Assembly: GCA_026874595.1 (NCBI GenBank)
Contig: CM049316.1
Location: forward strand, 34,853,339-34,917,338
Reading direction: 5' to 3'
Source: Sipunculus nudus
Taxonomy: Eukaryota; Annelida; Sipuncula; Golfingiida; Sipunculidae
DNA: 64,000 bases
Part shown: piece by piece, positions 22,100-31,830 of the stretch
Layout of the letters: the number at the start of each line of letters is the position of its first letter
Position numbering within the stretch: the first letter of the stretch is position 1
The notes under the pieces: generated by a model
Databases searched by the model: none
What the model was told of the DNA's origin: nothing
Seen by the model: the letters and a program-made list of their open reading frames with translations, nothing else
Program-made: the position numbers and the translations under genes

Positions 22100-22720
22100 G
22101 GTCACATATCACATTTGCTCAATTTCAATAAAAACCATGCATTATAGTGTTCTGTAAAAAAGCGGGTTGAGAAGAGACATGTCAAAGAAATCTGAGATGC
22201 TAATAAAATTAATTCTTCCCAAACTATTTATTCAGCATATCTAAAAGGAAATCTCATTGCTTTACATTCCTCTGCTGATATTAAAATAGCTTCTTACATC
22301 ATCAGTAAAAGAAATCGGCCTAAATGCAAGACACTTTGCAGTCGAAAGAGTTTTAAGTACGTATTCATGCTGTAAGTGCAATTGCAATAACGTTCTTATT
22401 TTCGGTAATGGACAATAGACAGTAATCTTTATAAAACTGTTAGGATAATAGCTTTGATTTAATCATAACATTAGCCGTGATATCAAAACACGATGCCTGA
22501 GATAAGTGAAGATCCACTGCGAAAAAAATTCATTCACTCTAAATTTGCCGCTATTATAGTTTTCTTTATTCATACAAATTAAATAAGGACGTGCTCAATC
22601 ACAATTTGGTTTATATAAAGTGCTTTTGTTGCATCTTATACTCCAGTGTTTTTGTTTCTGTTTTCCAAAACAGGTAGTTAAGATTATAAAAAAAACACGC
22701 TTAAATATTTTAATACCTTG
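22100..22720 (+). repeat. Diverged tandem duplication, copy 1
   Basis: Ordered phrases recur downstream: ACATTTGCTCAATTTCAATA (again near 22805), 'AAAGAAATCGGCCTAAATGC' (again at 23214), 'CAATAACGTTCTTATTTTCG', 'CTGTTAGGATAATAGCTTTG', 'CAATCACAATTTGG' and CAGGTAGTTAAGATTAT. The offset is about 697 bp at the start and 905 bp later, so copy 2 carries about 210 bp of extra sequence. There is no open frame across it. Confidence 0.65.
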
Positions 22721-22799
22721 GAGCATATTAAAACGAATGTCTATGGTATAAGTTGTCATTGGTTGTACATGATATGGTTTGTTAAGCTATATTATGCCA

Positions 22800-23660
22800 C
22801 TCCACATTTACTCAATATCAATAAATTCACAATAGTCTTCTGTAAAAGAATAAAATAAATGTCTGTCTGCTCGGGCGAAAAGTTTACTGTCTCGTGTGAT
22901 AAAAAAGATGTGCTATATAACTGGTATTTAGGAATCGTAATGAATAGACGATGGTTAGTTTATTTGGACTGATGAAAGGTAAGCTTTCATTGTATTACGA
23001 AATCATTGTGTAATTTCTCATATTTCTACTCCGCCTATTTTTTATATTTCACGTCCTCCGTTGAATGTGATTCATAGTATGAGAAATGAAGCAAATAAAG
23101 GGAGAAAAACCAAGACGCCAATAAAAGGAATTCTAATCAAACATTAATTCAAGATACCTCAGAGGGAGGCAAATTTTTCTCACATTTCTATGCTGACATA
23201 ATCTCATCATTAAAAGAAATCGGGCTGAATGCAAGACACGTCGTAACCGGGTCCGCAATAAATACTTATTCATCATGCTGGAACTGCCGTTGTAATAACA
23301 TTCATACTTTCGGAAATAGGAGTTTCAATAGACAGCATTTCTTCGTATGAATGTTAGGATAATGTCTTTGTTTTTTTGTTTTTGTTTTTTTTTTTTTTGC
23401 TTACATTGGCAATGATTTAGAACCCGCTGCCAGAGATCAGTCAAGTTGCACTAGCACTGCGAAATGTTTCAATTAAAATGGTCCTCCGATTTTGGCCTAT
23501 TTAGTTTTATTTTTCAGCCTAGGGATTATTAAGATTATGTCATCAATCACAATTTAGAATAATAAATTGTTCCTATATTGCATTTTTTTTCTCCGATTAT
23601 TCCTATTCAGTAGGTGATTAAGAATATTCAAAAATACAATACTAAGATGACTGAAACTAC
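22800..23660 (+). repeat. Diverged tandem duplication, copy 2 with about 210 bp extra
   Basis: Partner of 22100-22720. It has ACATTTACTCAATATCAATA, 'AAAGAAATCGGGCTGAATGC', 'TAATAACATTCATACTTTCG', 'ATGTTAGGATAATGTCTTTG', 'CAATCACAATTTAG' and CAGTAGGTGATTAAGAATAT in order. The extra sequence lies at about 22865-23070. A T-rich run at 23370-23400 also separates the copies' alignments. Confidence 0.65.
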
Positions 23661-24158
23661 ATTAATGGACATAAATATAATTTTTTTCTAAATTTGTTGT
23701 CGATATTGGACACGTCCATGCAGTTCAAAGGCTAAATTTTAGTTTGTATAAGCTTAATATAATACTGAACCTGCATCATTCCTTTATTCAAATTTGCAAT
23801 ATGTAAAACAAAATGCCTCAATCCTACTGTAATTTGAATATTAGAAATGGTATAAATATGCACCTCCGCTCTTAATTTTGTGTCCTGAAAATTGTGAAGG
23901 TCACTTCAGTTTTCATCCAATGATGATTTGTATTTTTATTTCGGTTAAAACATCCCATATAACCTTGCCTCCTGCGTTTTTGTTTTAATTTTAACCCTTC
24001 CTCGCTCTTGGCTCTTTTATTAACATGTTTTTAATATTACCTGTATCTCGATAAGTAGTTCTTTACATTTTGGCTGACAGGGTGCTGTCGTGCAGTCTTG
24101 TATATTTCATTATTTGAAAATGTGGCATCCATTTCAAGCCAAGAAGGTCAATATTTCT
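23661..24158. other. Unassigned A+T-rich DNA
   Basis: Nothing supported is seen here. Confidence 0.35.
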
Positions 24159-24161
24159 TTA

Positions 24162-24448
24162 AGCCCAAGTCCCATATAAGCACGGATGAACACGACGGTT
24201 CTTGAAAGTGCCGGATCCTTACACGGCGACTACACAGACCACCCCGGATGTCGCGATCCCCATCTCCCCGGACCGTCACGGACGAACACGGCAGTTTTGA
24301 ACTTCCCAAAACTGCCGTGTTGGCCCTTCCCGGACGTTCATGGAAACACAGGGATCGCCGCTGACGATCAAGGCGGCTACACGATTCACATGCCGGATCG
24401 TGCCGGATGTGATCCGTGTTGATCCGGCACCCGTATGGGACGTGGGCT
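24162..24448. mobile_element. PIF/Harbinger-like MITE (287 bp) with TTA target duplication
   Basis: The ends AGCCCAAGTCCCATA and, inverted, AGCCCACGTCCCATA match at 14 of 15 positions, with looser matches (GGATNAACACG) inside. TTA flanks both sides (24159-24161 and 24449-24451), the 3-bp duplication typical of PIF/Harbinger elements. The centre is a hairpin: AACACGGCAGTTTT pairs with AAAACTGCCGTGTT around an 8-base loop. The element is much more G+C-rich than its surroundings and full of CCGGATC/GATCCGG words. The 78- and 104-codon frames on its two strands reflect this composition and not a gene. Confidence 0.85.
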
Positions 24449-24451
24449 TTA

Positions 24452-24807
24452 CACTCCTTCATTAAATATATTCAAATTGTGCAATTTCTTATGTAGCTAA
24501 AAACTGAATTATTCATTTTAAGGGTTTACGATGTTTCTAATATTATGGACGTTGGGAAAATATTGAGGGGACTCTCAGTAATTTTAAGCAAAATGTAATG
24601 TTTTTATATGTTCTTATTTTAGCAAGACTTTGCTGAAAAGTTTTGCGTCAATCAAATATGCTAGACCCCTATGAGGAATAAACAGGAAGTCCTTTTAAGG
24701 GTATTTTATTTTCAACGTTTAAAGGTCGGCCATATGATACATGTTTATTATCGGACGTTTATATAAAAATCTGTAAGTTAGAACAATACAGTAATGCAAA
24801 GAATTAA

Positions 24808-24847
<40 letters not shown>

Positions 24848-25889
24848 ATTAAAGTCCAATTAATAAACAAACAATGTTGCAGAATGTTTTACCACATTGT
24901 AGAATAAAATTTTGCTCAATGAAAATCGGTTTAATCCAAGTGTTACAAGAGCAACAGATCAGAAAATATTAAAAATTGACAGAACTTAATCATTGTTTAA
25001 ACACATTCCTGCGCGGATCTCTAACCTTAACGGGCGTTGACTAAAATTTGTCGCTGTCGAACAAAGAAGAAACTTGGGAGGTAACATTTCAATTCTGAAA
25101 TATTCTATGGATACCTTTTACCTGATAGATCAAATATAAAGATATGATAAGGTCCTATGATCCAGCCACCTAGCTGAAAACCATAAACATTATTTCCTTA
25201 CAGTGCAAATCAAAATATCCCTAAATGCTGAAAACTGAGATGTGATTTTGTTAACGGGAAAAAAATCATTCCCCTCTTCATTATGAAATTTATGACAAAA
25301 TTAACCGTTAGTGACCTTCAAAGCATTTTTTACAGTATTCAAAGAAACAAAAAAGTGATAACATTTCATTCAACATTTGTTCAAACGAAGAGTAAAATGG
25401 TTCTTATGCATGGAGTTAGTGGAGGTTTTATAAAATATAGCTCATAGAAATTGTTTGATTAATTTTTAGGATTGTTATCAGAGGAAGTATTTTTTAATTC
25501 ATTAAGGAGTTATTACATTTTCCCAATGCTCGGTTGATTATTAGTTTTTGGTTTACTCAAGTCTCGGGTTATGAACAGGCGTTGATAACATTTGGTGCAG
25601 GTTCATGGTTCACCCAAAAAATAAAAAATATTGATTTTGAAAGTTATTTGAATCATAATATATTTCCTTTCACATCGGAAGATCTACGCTCGCAAGGCGG
25701 CGGAAATCTTGAGTTGAAGAACTGATATAACCGCTGCCTGGTATGACGGTTATGATAGACTCAAACACCATAAAGCGGGCCGGTGTTCGCTGAAAAACAT
25801 CATGCGTATGATGTGAATAGCAGCCAACAAAATGCCAAGCGCCGCTTGATTACGTTTTCTGGATACTCTTATAAATAATAGGTCGAATT
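24452..25889. other. Unassigned A+T-rich DNA with one (TA)n tract
   Basis: Nothing gene-like was seen. The (TA)n at 24809-24845 is listed separately. A 63-codon frame at 25534-25725 has no domain. Confidence 0.35.
24809..24845. repeat. (TA)n microsatellite
   Basis: About 18 TA units. Confidence 0.95.
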
Positions 25890-26190
25890 TTGCTCCCTCT
25901 GCGTTCTCGCATCTTCGATGTTGTTATTATGTTAGCGTAGCCATGTTTCCGTTGCCGGTTAAACGGGTACCAGTCCAGCGAGTTGCCATGGTGCCAGTGT
26001 TGTTACATTTCGTTTGAGTGACAGCTCACCGGCCGGGCATCCTGTCTGGACAAAGACCTGTGCAAACCACGTGACGGGCTTTTCTCTCTGAGTCTGTGGC
26101 CTATTCAAACGCCTGACAGGGCGATGAGCTTTCATTTGAGACGAAATGTAACAATATTGGCTCTGTGCATTCCTCGCTTGGCTGGTAGCC
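25890..26190 (+). repeat. Duplicated G+C-richer unit with an internal inverted repeat, copy 1
   Basis: The unit starts TTGCTCCCTCTGCGTTCTCG and ends TCCTCGCTTGGCTGGTA. It recurs at 26418-26725 with the same order of blocks, offset 528-535 bp. Inside, TGTTACATTTCGT (26001-26013) is the perfect reverse complement of ACGAAATGTAACA (26141-26153), giving a 13-bp stem around about 127 bases. The unit is more G+C-rich and CpG-richer than its flanks. No long open frame spans it. It could be two copies of a small element or a structured RNA relic. Confidence 0.7.
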
Positions 26191-26417
26191 GCTTTACTTG
26201 CAACATGTCCTGATAATAAAGAAGATTCCTTGTCGCATCAGTTTTGTGTCTCCTTTCGGGCATTGTCTACACGAAGTCAAGAGGACCATAAATATTATTG
26301 GAATCAGTTTCTGGTCAAGCTCATACAGAATGCCCTCTTCTACCCTTAAATATTTTGCCAACAGCATTTATATTTCCTATCAATCATGTGACTAATTTTA
26401 ATCAATCAAAGATAAAA
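26191..26417. other. Spacer between the two duplicated units
   Basis: A+T-rich with overlapping 65-70 codon frames that run into the second unit. Nothing else was recognised. Confidence 0.35.
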
Positions 26418-26725
26418 TTGCTCCCTCTGCGTTCTCGCATCATCGACCGATTCGATTATGACATTATGACTATGTTAGCGTTGCTATGTATCCGTTGTCG
26501 GCAAAAGTGAAACCAGCCGGCGAGGTGTGCACGGGTTGTTTCATTTCGTTTGAATGACAGGTCAACGGCCAGGAATCCTATGTACACAAGGACCTATGCA
26601 AACCACGCGTGGGACTATTCTCTCTGAGCCTGTGGCCTGTTCAAACGGTTGCCGGGGCGAAGAGCTGTCGCACAAAATGAAATGAACAATATTGGCTCCG
26701 TGTTTTCCTCGCTTGGCTGGTAAAC
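26418..26725 (+). repeat. Duplicated G+C-richer unit with an internal inverted repeat, copy 2
   Basis: Partner of 25890-26190. The blocks TTGCTCCCTCTGCGTTCTCG, 'ATGTTAGCGTTGC', 'CATTTCGTTTGAATGACAG', GCAAACCACG, 'TTCTCTCTGAGCCTGTGGCC' and TCCTCGCTTGGCTGGTA are in the same order. The stem is weaker here: TGTTTCATTTC against GAAATGAACA. A 70-codon frame and an 84-codon reverse frame cover parts of the unit without domains. Confidence 0.7.
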
Positions 26726-26820
26726 CGTTTTGTCTTCCGACACAGGGTCTCATCTGATTGGACCAAAATACAGTGCTCCCCTCTGGTGTAGCGTTTAAGG
26801 ATACGAGGTGAAACAAACAG

Positions 26821-26935
26821 CGCTTACAATATAGGTAGTAGGCCTATAGTTAAAGCGCTGTGTAAAGGGCGTAAATATAGATAGTGGGCCTACACGTTGA
26901 AAAAGCGCTGTGTAAAGAGCGTATGCTAGATATGG
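26821..26935 (+). repeat. Short dispersed repeat with 50-bp internal tandem
   Basis: AGCGCTGTGTAAAGGGCGTA (26854) and AGCGCTGTGTAAAGAGCGTA (26904) are 50 bp apart, each preceded by a TAGTRGGCCTA-type phrase. An inverted relative lies at 6061-6125. The phrase TAGGTAGTAGG-CC-TATAGTT resembles let-7 by chance (see the rejected list). Confidence 0.7.
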
Positions 26936-27709
26936 CAATATGTTTTAGTGCCAGAGTCATTTACAAAAATTCAGGGGCCCTCTGTATTGGGGGAAGAACC
27001 AGCCTGCGAAGTCAAGCAGTCGGTGAACCATAGACAGCCAGAAATTTCATGGCTCTGGTGAACCGTGACACTCGTTTCTATGGGATTACATTCAAATATT
27101 TTCTGTGAGCACACATCAAAGTTTGATCCCGATCTAGGTATAAATGCGGTTTTTAACATTCAAGTGGTTATTCATTATCAACCAAGGGAAACAATACTAC
27201 CAGTTCAAGTTGAATTAATAGGCCAGCACAGCAGTTCTTTTCAATATTTAACATCGGTCGTTATGAAGATGTTGCCTAGATCAATCTGGATTTCCAATAT
27301 CGAAAGCATGGGGTGGGGGGGGGGGGGGTTCTGAGAAACCGAAAACGTAAATCGAAAATGAACGAAAAATAAAAGTAATTTTGGAAGATTACCAAAAGAT
27401 TGTTAAAAATGAAGGTAGACAACATTAAGGTGCTGTTTAGAATTTTAATAAATATTTTTTTAATATACGAAAAAGAAAAATATAAATCTTTACATAAATT
27501 TTTTATTCTTATTACATGATGAGCGGATAACAGTGTTAACACCAGATGGGGTTATATGCACAAACTCCGTCTGTCCATACAACAGAACATATTTCCCATG
27601 AAACATATGATCATGCTTTAGCCCAGATAATGATTAGATGCTCCATAGTTTGCCATCCCGCGTTCAAAACAGAAAAGGTACAGCAGGTACACAACTCCGT
27701 ACTAAGCCG
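26936..27709. other. Unassigned DNA with a G-run
   Basis: Low-complexity GGGGTGGGGGGG at 27310-27328. Frames at 26971-27334 show no domain. No other structure was seen. Confidence 0.35.
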
Positions 27710-27739
27710 ACACACACACACACTGACACACACACACAG

Positions 27740-27771
<32 letters not shown>

Positions 27772-27792
27772 ATATATATATATAAATATATA

Positions 27793-27838
<46 letters not shown>
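27710..27838. repeat. Compound (CA)n then (TA)n microsatellite
   Basis: About 28 bases of CA repeat, broken by CTGA, run into about 98 bases of TA with a few GTATG, AAA and TTT interruptions. The tyrosine/isoleucine-alternating frames on both strands here are artefacts of the repeat. Confidence 0.97.
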
Positions 27839-27840
<2 letters not shown>

Positions 27841-29068
27841 GCATGCAGGATCAATACCAGATGTCCTATATGTTACTTGTGCTGAGTCAGCGGCCTTCTA
27901 AACGCCACATATCGGCTGTTTAAATTCCCTTCAAGGGATATAAGTAAACAAACAAAGAAGGAACTATGGTGGAAGCCAGACAGAGGGATAACACTCAAAT
28001 AGATTTGGCAAAGAAATAATTTTGGCCTGAAGGCTTTATTCCGTGGTTTATGGAAACTGAGGACCAAAAAAGCGTATTAAACGTAGTTTATCTGTTTCTG
28101 GAGAAACTTTATCATGAAATTATCAGATACTTAGAACTGTTCATGGCTCTAATCAAATTTATGGATTGACTTTTTAACTGTTTATGACTAATTAACAGTT
28201 TATCATTACAATAAACGTTGATTGATTAAATCCATATTAAAAAAAAAAAACCAACCAAACTGACATGATCACCGATATTCACGGCGTCCAGTTCGACCGA
28301 CGTAATAATAATGCTGATTGCTGTAAATTATTCTTGGCGGCCTTGAGGACGCTGGAAAACTTGTACCCGTATATTAAACGGCCGCCTTCTTTACCAAATA
28401 TTTTAAGGATAAAATTCATCGTACTGTGCACGAGCAAATACTGTAGGTACCTATATTTTATTGCATAATACATCCTTATATATACCTAAATTCAGGTCAC
28501 TCTGTCAGCATGGCCACCTGCAGGGTCGGCCTCACGGACACAGTCAGTCAATGTTATCTATGACACACTCGACCACTGATTCTGTTGTGTGTAACTATTA
28601 TTATTATTTTATTAGATGATAACGCCTAACGGAGATTGAATAAAAACTGGCGGTAACTTTTAAGTTTGGCGGGGAGAAATGAAAGCATTACGTTGCCCCA
28701 TGTTATATTGGCTAGGGAGAAAAGTGAGGTTAGGAAGGCTCATCCCTTATTTTCTTAAAGTGATCTCCAAAATCCGGTGGGGGGGGGTGGGCTTATTACG
28801 GGTGGGGTCTCTTATTACGTCATATACGGTAAATCACTTCCGTGGTATTTATGTGACTGACTGCTTTGATGACTCCTGTACTTATGAGGCGCTTATGTGT
28901 TAACAACAGGTTGCGGGTCTTGAGTGTCATGCATGTAAACCTTATATTAAGAATGTTTATCAATTTAGTCTTTTTTACTGTATGATCTTTTTTCACCTTT
29001 ATTCGATATAACATTTTTATATCTATCATTGTGGTCATTTGAAGCAAGAGTTAGCGCAAGAGAAAGGG
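27839..29068. other. Unassigned DNA
   Basis: No gene was recognised. It includes a poly-A run at 28239-28250 and a G-run at 28778-28790. Short frames at 28265-28473, 28679-28903 and 28820-29047 have no domain. Confidence 0.35.
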
Positions 29069-29130
29069 TGAAGCCAAATGATTAAGGCGTTGGACTTCAT
29101 AGCTCTATTTACCCGTTTCGAACCCCGCCG
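29069..29130 (+). repeat. tRNA-like SINE head
   Basis: An A-box-like stretch GAAGCCAAATGATTAAGGCG is followed by GTTGGACTTCATAGC, and a B-box-like GTTTCGAACCC lies at 29115-29125. Spacing fits a tRNA-derived RNA polymerase III promoter. The arms do not fold into a full cloverleaf, and CCGCCGATGCCTCAATGGC follows, so this reads as a decayed SINE head and not a tRNA gene. Confidence 0.5.
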
Positions 29131-29396
29131 ATGCCTCAATGGCATAAGGTAAAATGTCGATTTGACCTCAAGAGAATCTCTCTAATGTCTGTCGAAGAGA
29201 ATCTCTCTAATGTTTATTCGACAGCCTAATATTTGTGGTTATTCCTAACTTCGTGTTTATTAAACTTTAAATACCGAAGGCATAATAATATTATAACCCC
29301 CCCCCCCCTTATCGTAAAGATAACTTCATTCTCTTTCATATACCGTGCCACGAACCGGCCATTGACCAAGATTTCTGATGCAAAATCATCCTACAA
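29131..29396. other. Unassigned DNA with a C-run
   Basis: It contains a small direct repeat (GAATCTCTCTAATGT at about 29172 and 29200) and a run of about 12 C at 29297-29308. Nothing else was seen. Confidence 0.4.
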
Positions 29397-30236
29397 CTAG
29401 AATATGGGTAGTCGACAAGCGACTACGTGTATCGGAGTAGGACGGATGAAGTGAAGCATGGATTGAGTGGCAAGGGGAAATAAAGTTAGATGTGTTACAT
29501 ATTAGCATGGATGTCTGCCACGTAAACATGATTGTAGGAGGCGCCCCCTGTAAATTTAACAAGAAACTATCCAAGATGTATACACTAGCCATACTTCAGG
29601 TGGATAAGTCGAACCGCTGCCGAGATATGAGTGATTTATCCAACAGGAAAAAACAGATGGACACTGTGCAAAAATTGTTGCAGGTGGCGCCACCAGTTTC
29701 TTGTATGATAAAGAAAGAGCTACGTGAGATCTAAACACATGCAAATTTTCAGGAAGATATGTCAAACCAGTCTGGAGATATTAGCATGGCTGTCTGCAGC
29801 GTGAACGTGAATATAGGTGGTGCCACCTGTCATAAAATCAAGAAAGCTATCCAGGATGTATACGCATGTTGAATTTCAGGTGAATTAGTCAAACCACTGT
29901 AGAGATATGACTGATTTTAACCGTAGGCAGACAAACAGATGGAAGCTGTGCAAAAATGCTTGCAGGTGGCGCCACCATTTTTGTGTATGTTATAAAGCTA
30001 TCCAAGGGCTACATTTATGCAATTTTTTTCCTGATTGGTCAAACGAGTCCGAATATATGTGGGTTTATGTGTGGAAACAGACGCAAAAATAGACGCTGGG
30101 CAGAGAGGAAAGGTCAGAGGTCAACCAAAAATGAGGGCGCAACAGTTCACTTATAACCCGATCATAATTTTGAATTTTTAAAAAAAAAATCTGCCCCATG
30201 GTTACGGAGGAGTTCTCCGGAAACTTTTGCGGATAC
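29397..30236 (-). mobile_element. Stand-alone type-B block
   Basis: It begins CTAGAATATGGGTAGTCGAC and ends TTTGCGGATAC, the same limits as 22-1192. Dodecamers or variants lie at 29537, 29683 (perfect), 29816 and 29965 (perfect), with alternate spacings of 279 and 282 bp, so there are two full 280-bp units. The 3' part (about 30060-30236) matches the non-repeated part of copy 1 (AGAGAGGAAAGGTCAGAGGTCAA, then GTTCTCCGGAAAC). No type-A monomer, microsatellite or terminal hairpin is next to it, so type B can exist alone. No clear target duplication is seen at these limits. Confidence 0.8.
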
Positions 30237-31234
30237 AATTACGGAGTCCTTCCAATGTCAATGGTCAATGGCCTATCCTTGAATAGAAATAAATAGTACC
30301 AAACGGGGTCTACCTGGCACCTACAAGATGTTAACATTCATTAAAACATTTAATAACAAAGCTAAAATGCAAATGATTAAGCTATGTAATAGATGTAATG
30401 CTGACGATTTTTAACGCATTATTTGTTTTCCTTCTTTTAGTGAGAATGTTATATCATAAATTTTGAACTGGTGCGATTGTGATCGGGCCAAAAGTATGAC
30501 GGAAAACAAATCCTAACATAGTATAGGGAAATAAAAGCTGTACACACGCCTTCTCAACAAGAACACTTGTACCGAAATCTCTTCCAGGTTTACATGCCCT
30601 TTTAGGATAGGTCAGGTTCTCCGTAAAAGTGGGCCAGCCAAAGTTGTTTTTTATCACGTAAGAGGATATTCCTTGTTAATGGCAGGCACCCTTGCTAGAT
30701 CACTCACTAGCTTTTTTTTACTTTCATGGTCATTTCCAAGGTAAAAAAAATGGCCAGCCAAGGTCGATTTTTCACATTTGTAGACACTGCTTAACTTTCA
30801 AGGTCATTTAGAATGCCATGTTCAATGTCAAACTGAACAAATTTGAACCTGAACGGGTAGAGTGTTTCCCCATCAAAAAAACCAAGGTATATTCGGTAAC
30901 CTTAGGCTCTAGCGTTTTGTTTGTGTTAAGTTACATGTAAACAAGCCGTGTAATAATAATGTCCATAATTGCTTTCACTTAAATGGATGAAAAGTACAAC
31001 CCAAAGGTGTGTTTTTGTTAATACAGTAATCTTTATTTTACGCTGAATCTGGAAATATAGATGTGGAGTTAAGAGGTGCTTTTTGCGTGTTTACCAAAGT
31101 GTCTTCATCACATTTTGAATAAAAACAGAATAAATATGGCCGCATTTTTGTAAAATGCCAGATAATGCATAAAATGCCCGTCATATTTCCTGTTAGCCCT
31201 AACCTCATCAAACATGCATCGATTTTAGAGGATT
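30237..31234. other. Unassigned DNA with a small internal repeat
   Basis: TGGGCCAGCCAAAGTTG (about 30629) and 'TGGCCAGCCAAGGTCG' (about 30750) recur about 120 bp apart, with a TTTTTTATCAC or TTTTTCACA phrase after each. It is possibly a decayed tandem repeat. No gene is seen. Confidence 0.4.
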
Positions 31235-31515
31235 TCAATCTTGGGTGAGATATTATATCGGTTAATATATATGTTTAGTATCATGAAAATCCACTATATC
31301 CCCGCTAAGTGATAGCAGCGACACCATAAAGACTGCTGGTGACCACTGACTTTGTTGAATATGCATGGATTTTGCCGGGAATCAACATAGAAATATTATA
31401 TTGATTAATGTTTCTGTTGAGTTTCATCAAAATCCATCACTTTCCTGTTAAGTTATCGCATCGTCACCATGAAGTAGCTTGATGACCTCTGACCTCATTA
31501 CATTTGTGTTGATTT
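31235..31515. repeat. Two diverged tandem units of about 143 bp
   Basis: The first unit has TCATGAAAATCCACTATATC (31281) and GTGACCACTGACTTTGTTG. The second has TCATCAAAATCCATCACTTT (31424) and 'GATGACCTCTGACCTCATT'. Both have an ATATTATATYGRTTAATRT phrase upstream. The anchors are 143 bp apart. Confidence 0.65.
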
Positions 31516-31605
31516 GGCCTATAATAAAACTCTATCTATAGGTTAAGTCACAGAACATCAGTATAAGTTTAACTGAAATTTCTTCATTAGCAATGGGGCA
31601 ATAAG

Positions 31606-31637
31606 CCCCCCCCCCCCCCCCCCAAAAAAAAAAAAAA
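31606..31637. repeat. C-run followed by A-run
   Basis: About 18 C then about 14 A. The glycine-rich frame on the opposite strand is an artefact. Confidence 0.95.
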
Positions 31638-31756
31638 CTTAAACTTGACGTTTCCATGAACAAAGGTGATCTATGACCTTGATCTTTAACCCCCAAATTA
31701 TATAGGAGATTCCCCCTTCCCACCTATAACACATACCGTGACCAGTACCCATTCAC

Positions 31757-31830
31757 TCCTGGGTCGAGAGAGCGAACCCATATTGCGGTCACAAGTCCAA
31801 CGTCCTAACCATATAACGCCACCGCACACG
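31757..31830 (-). repeat. tRNA-like SINE head, reverse strand
   Basis: The reverse strand has an A-box-like TGGCGTTATATGGTTAGG (31821-31804), then ACGTTGGACTTGTGACCGC, then a B-box-like GGGTTCGCTCTCTCGACCC (31779-31761). GTTGGACTT is shared with the 29069 head. This is consistent with a tRNA-derived SINE; the head is clear and the tail is not defined. Confidence 0.55.

Noticed and set aside
24148-24462. 104- and 78-codon frames as a gene in a G+C island
   Set aside because: The island is exactly the Harbinger-like MITE with a TTA duplication, and both strands are open because of its word composition.
26829-26851. let-7-like string TAGGTAGTAGG-CC-TATAGTT
   Set aside because: It lacks the correct first bases and one central base. 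No matching star arm was found to form a precursor hairpin, and the string lies in a dispersed repeat with a relative at 6061-6125.
27611-27901. Open frames of alternating Ile/Tyr/Thr/His on both strands
   Set aside because: They are translations of (CA)n and (TA)n microsatellites. The same applies at 60032-60278.
29069-29130. A functional tRNA gene
   Set aside because: Promoter-like boxes are present but acceptor and T-arm pairing is incomplete, so a SINE head fits better.
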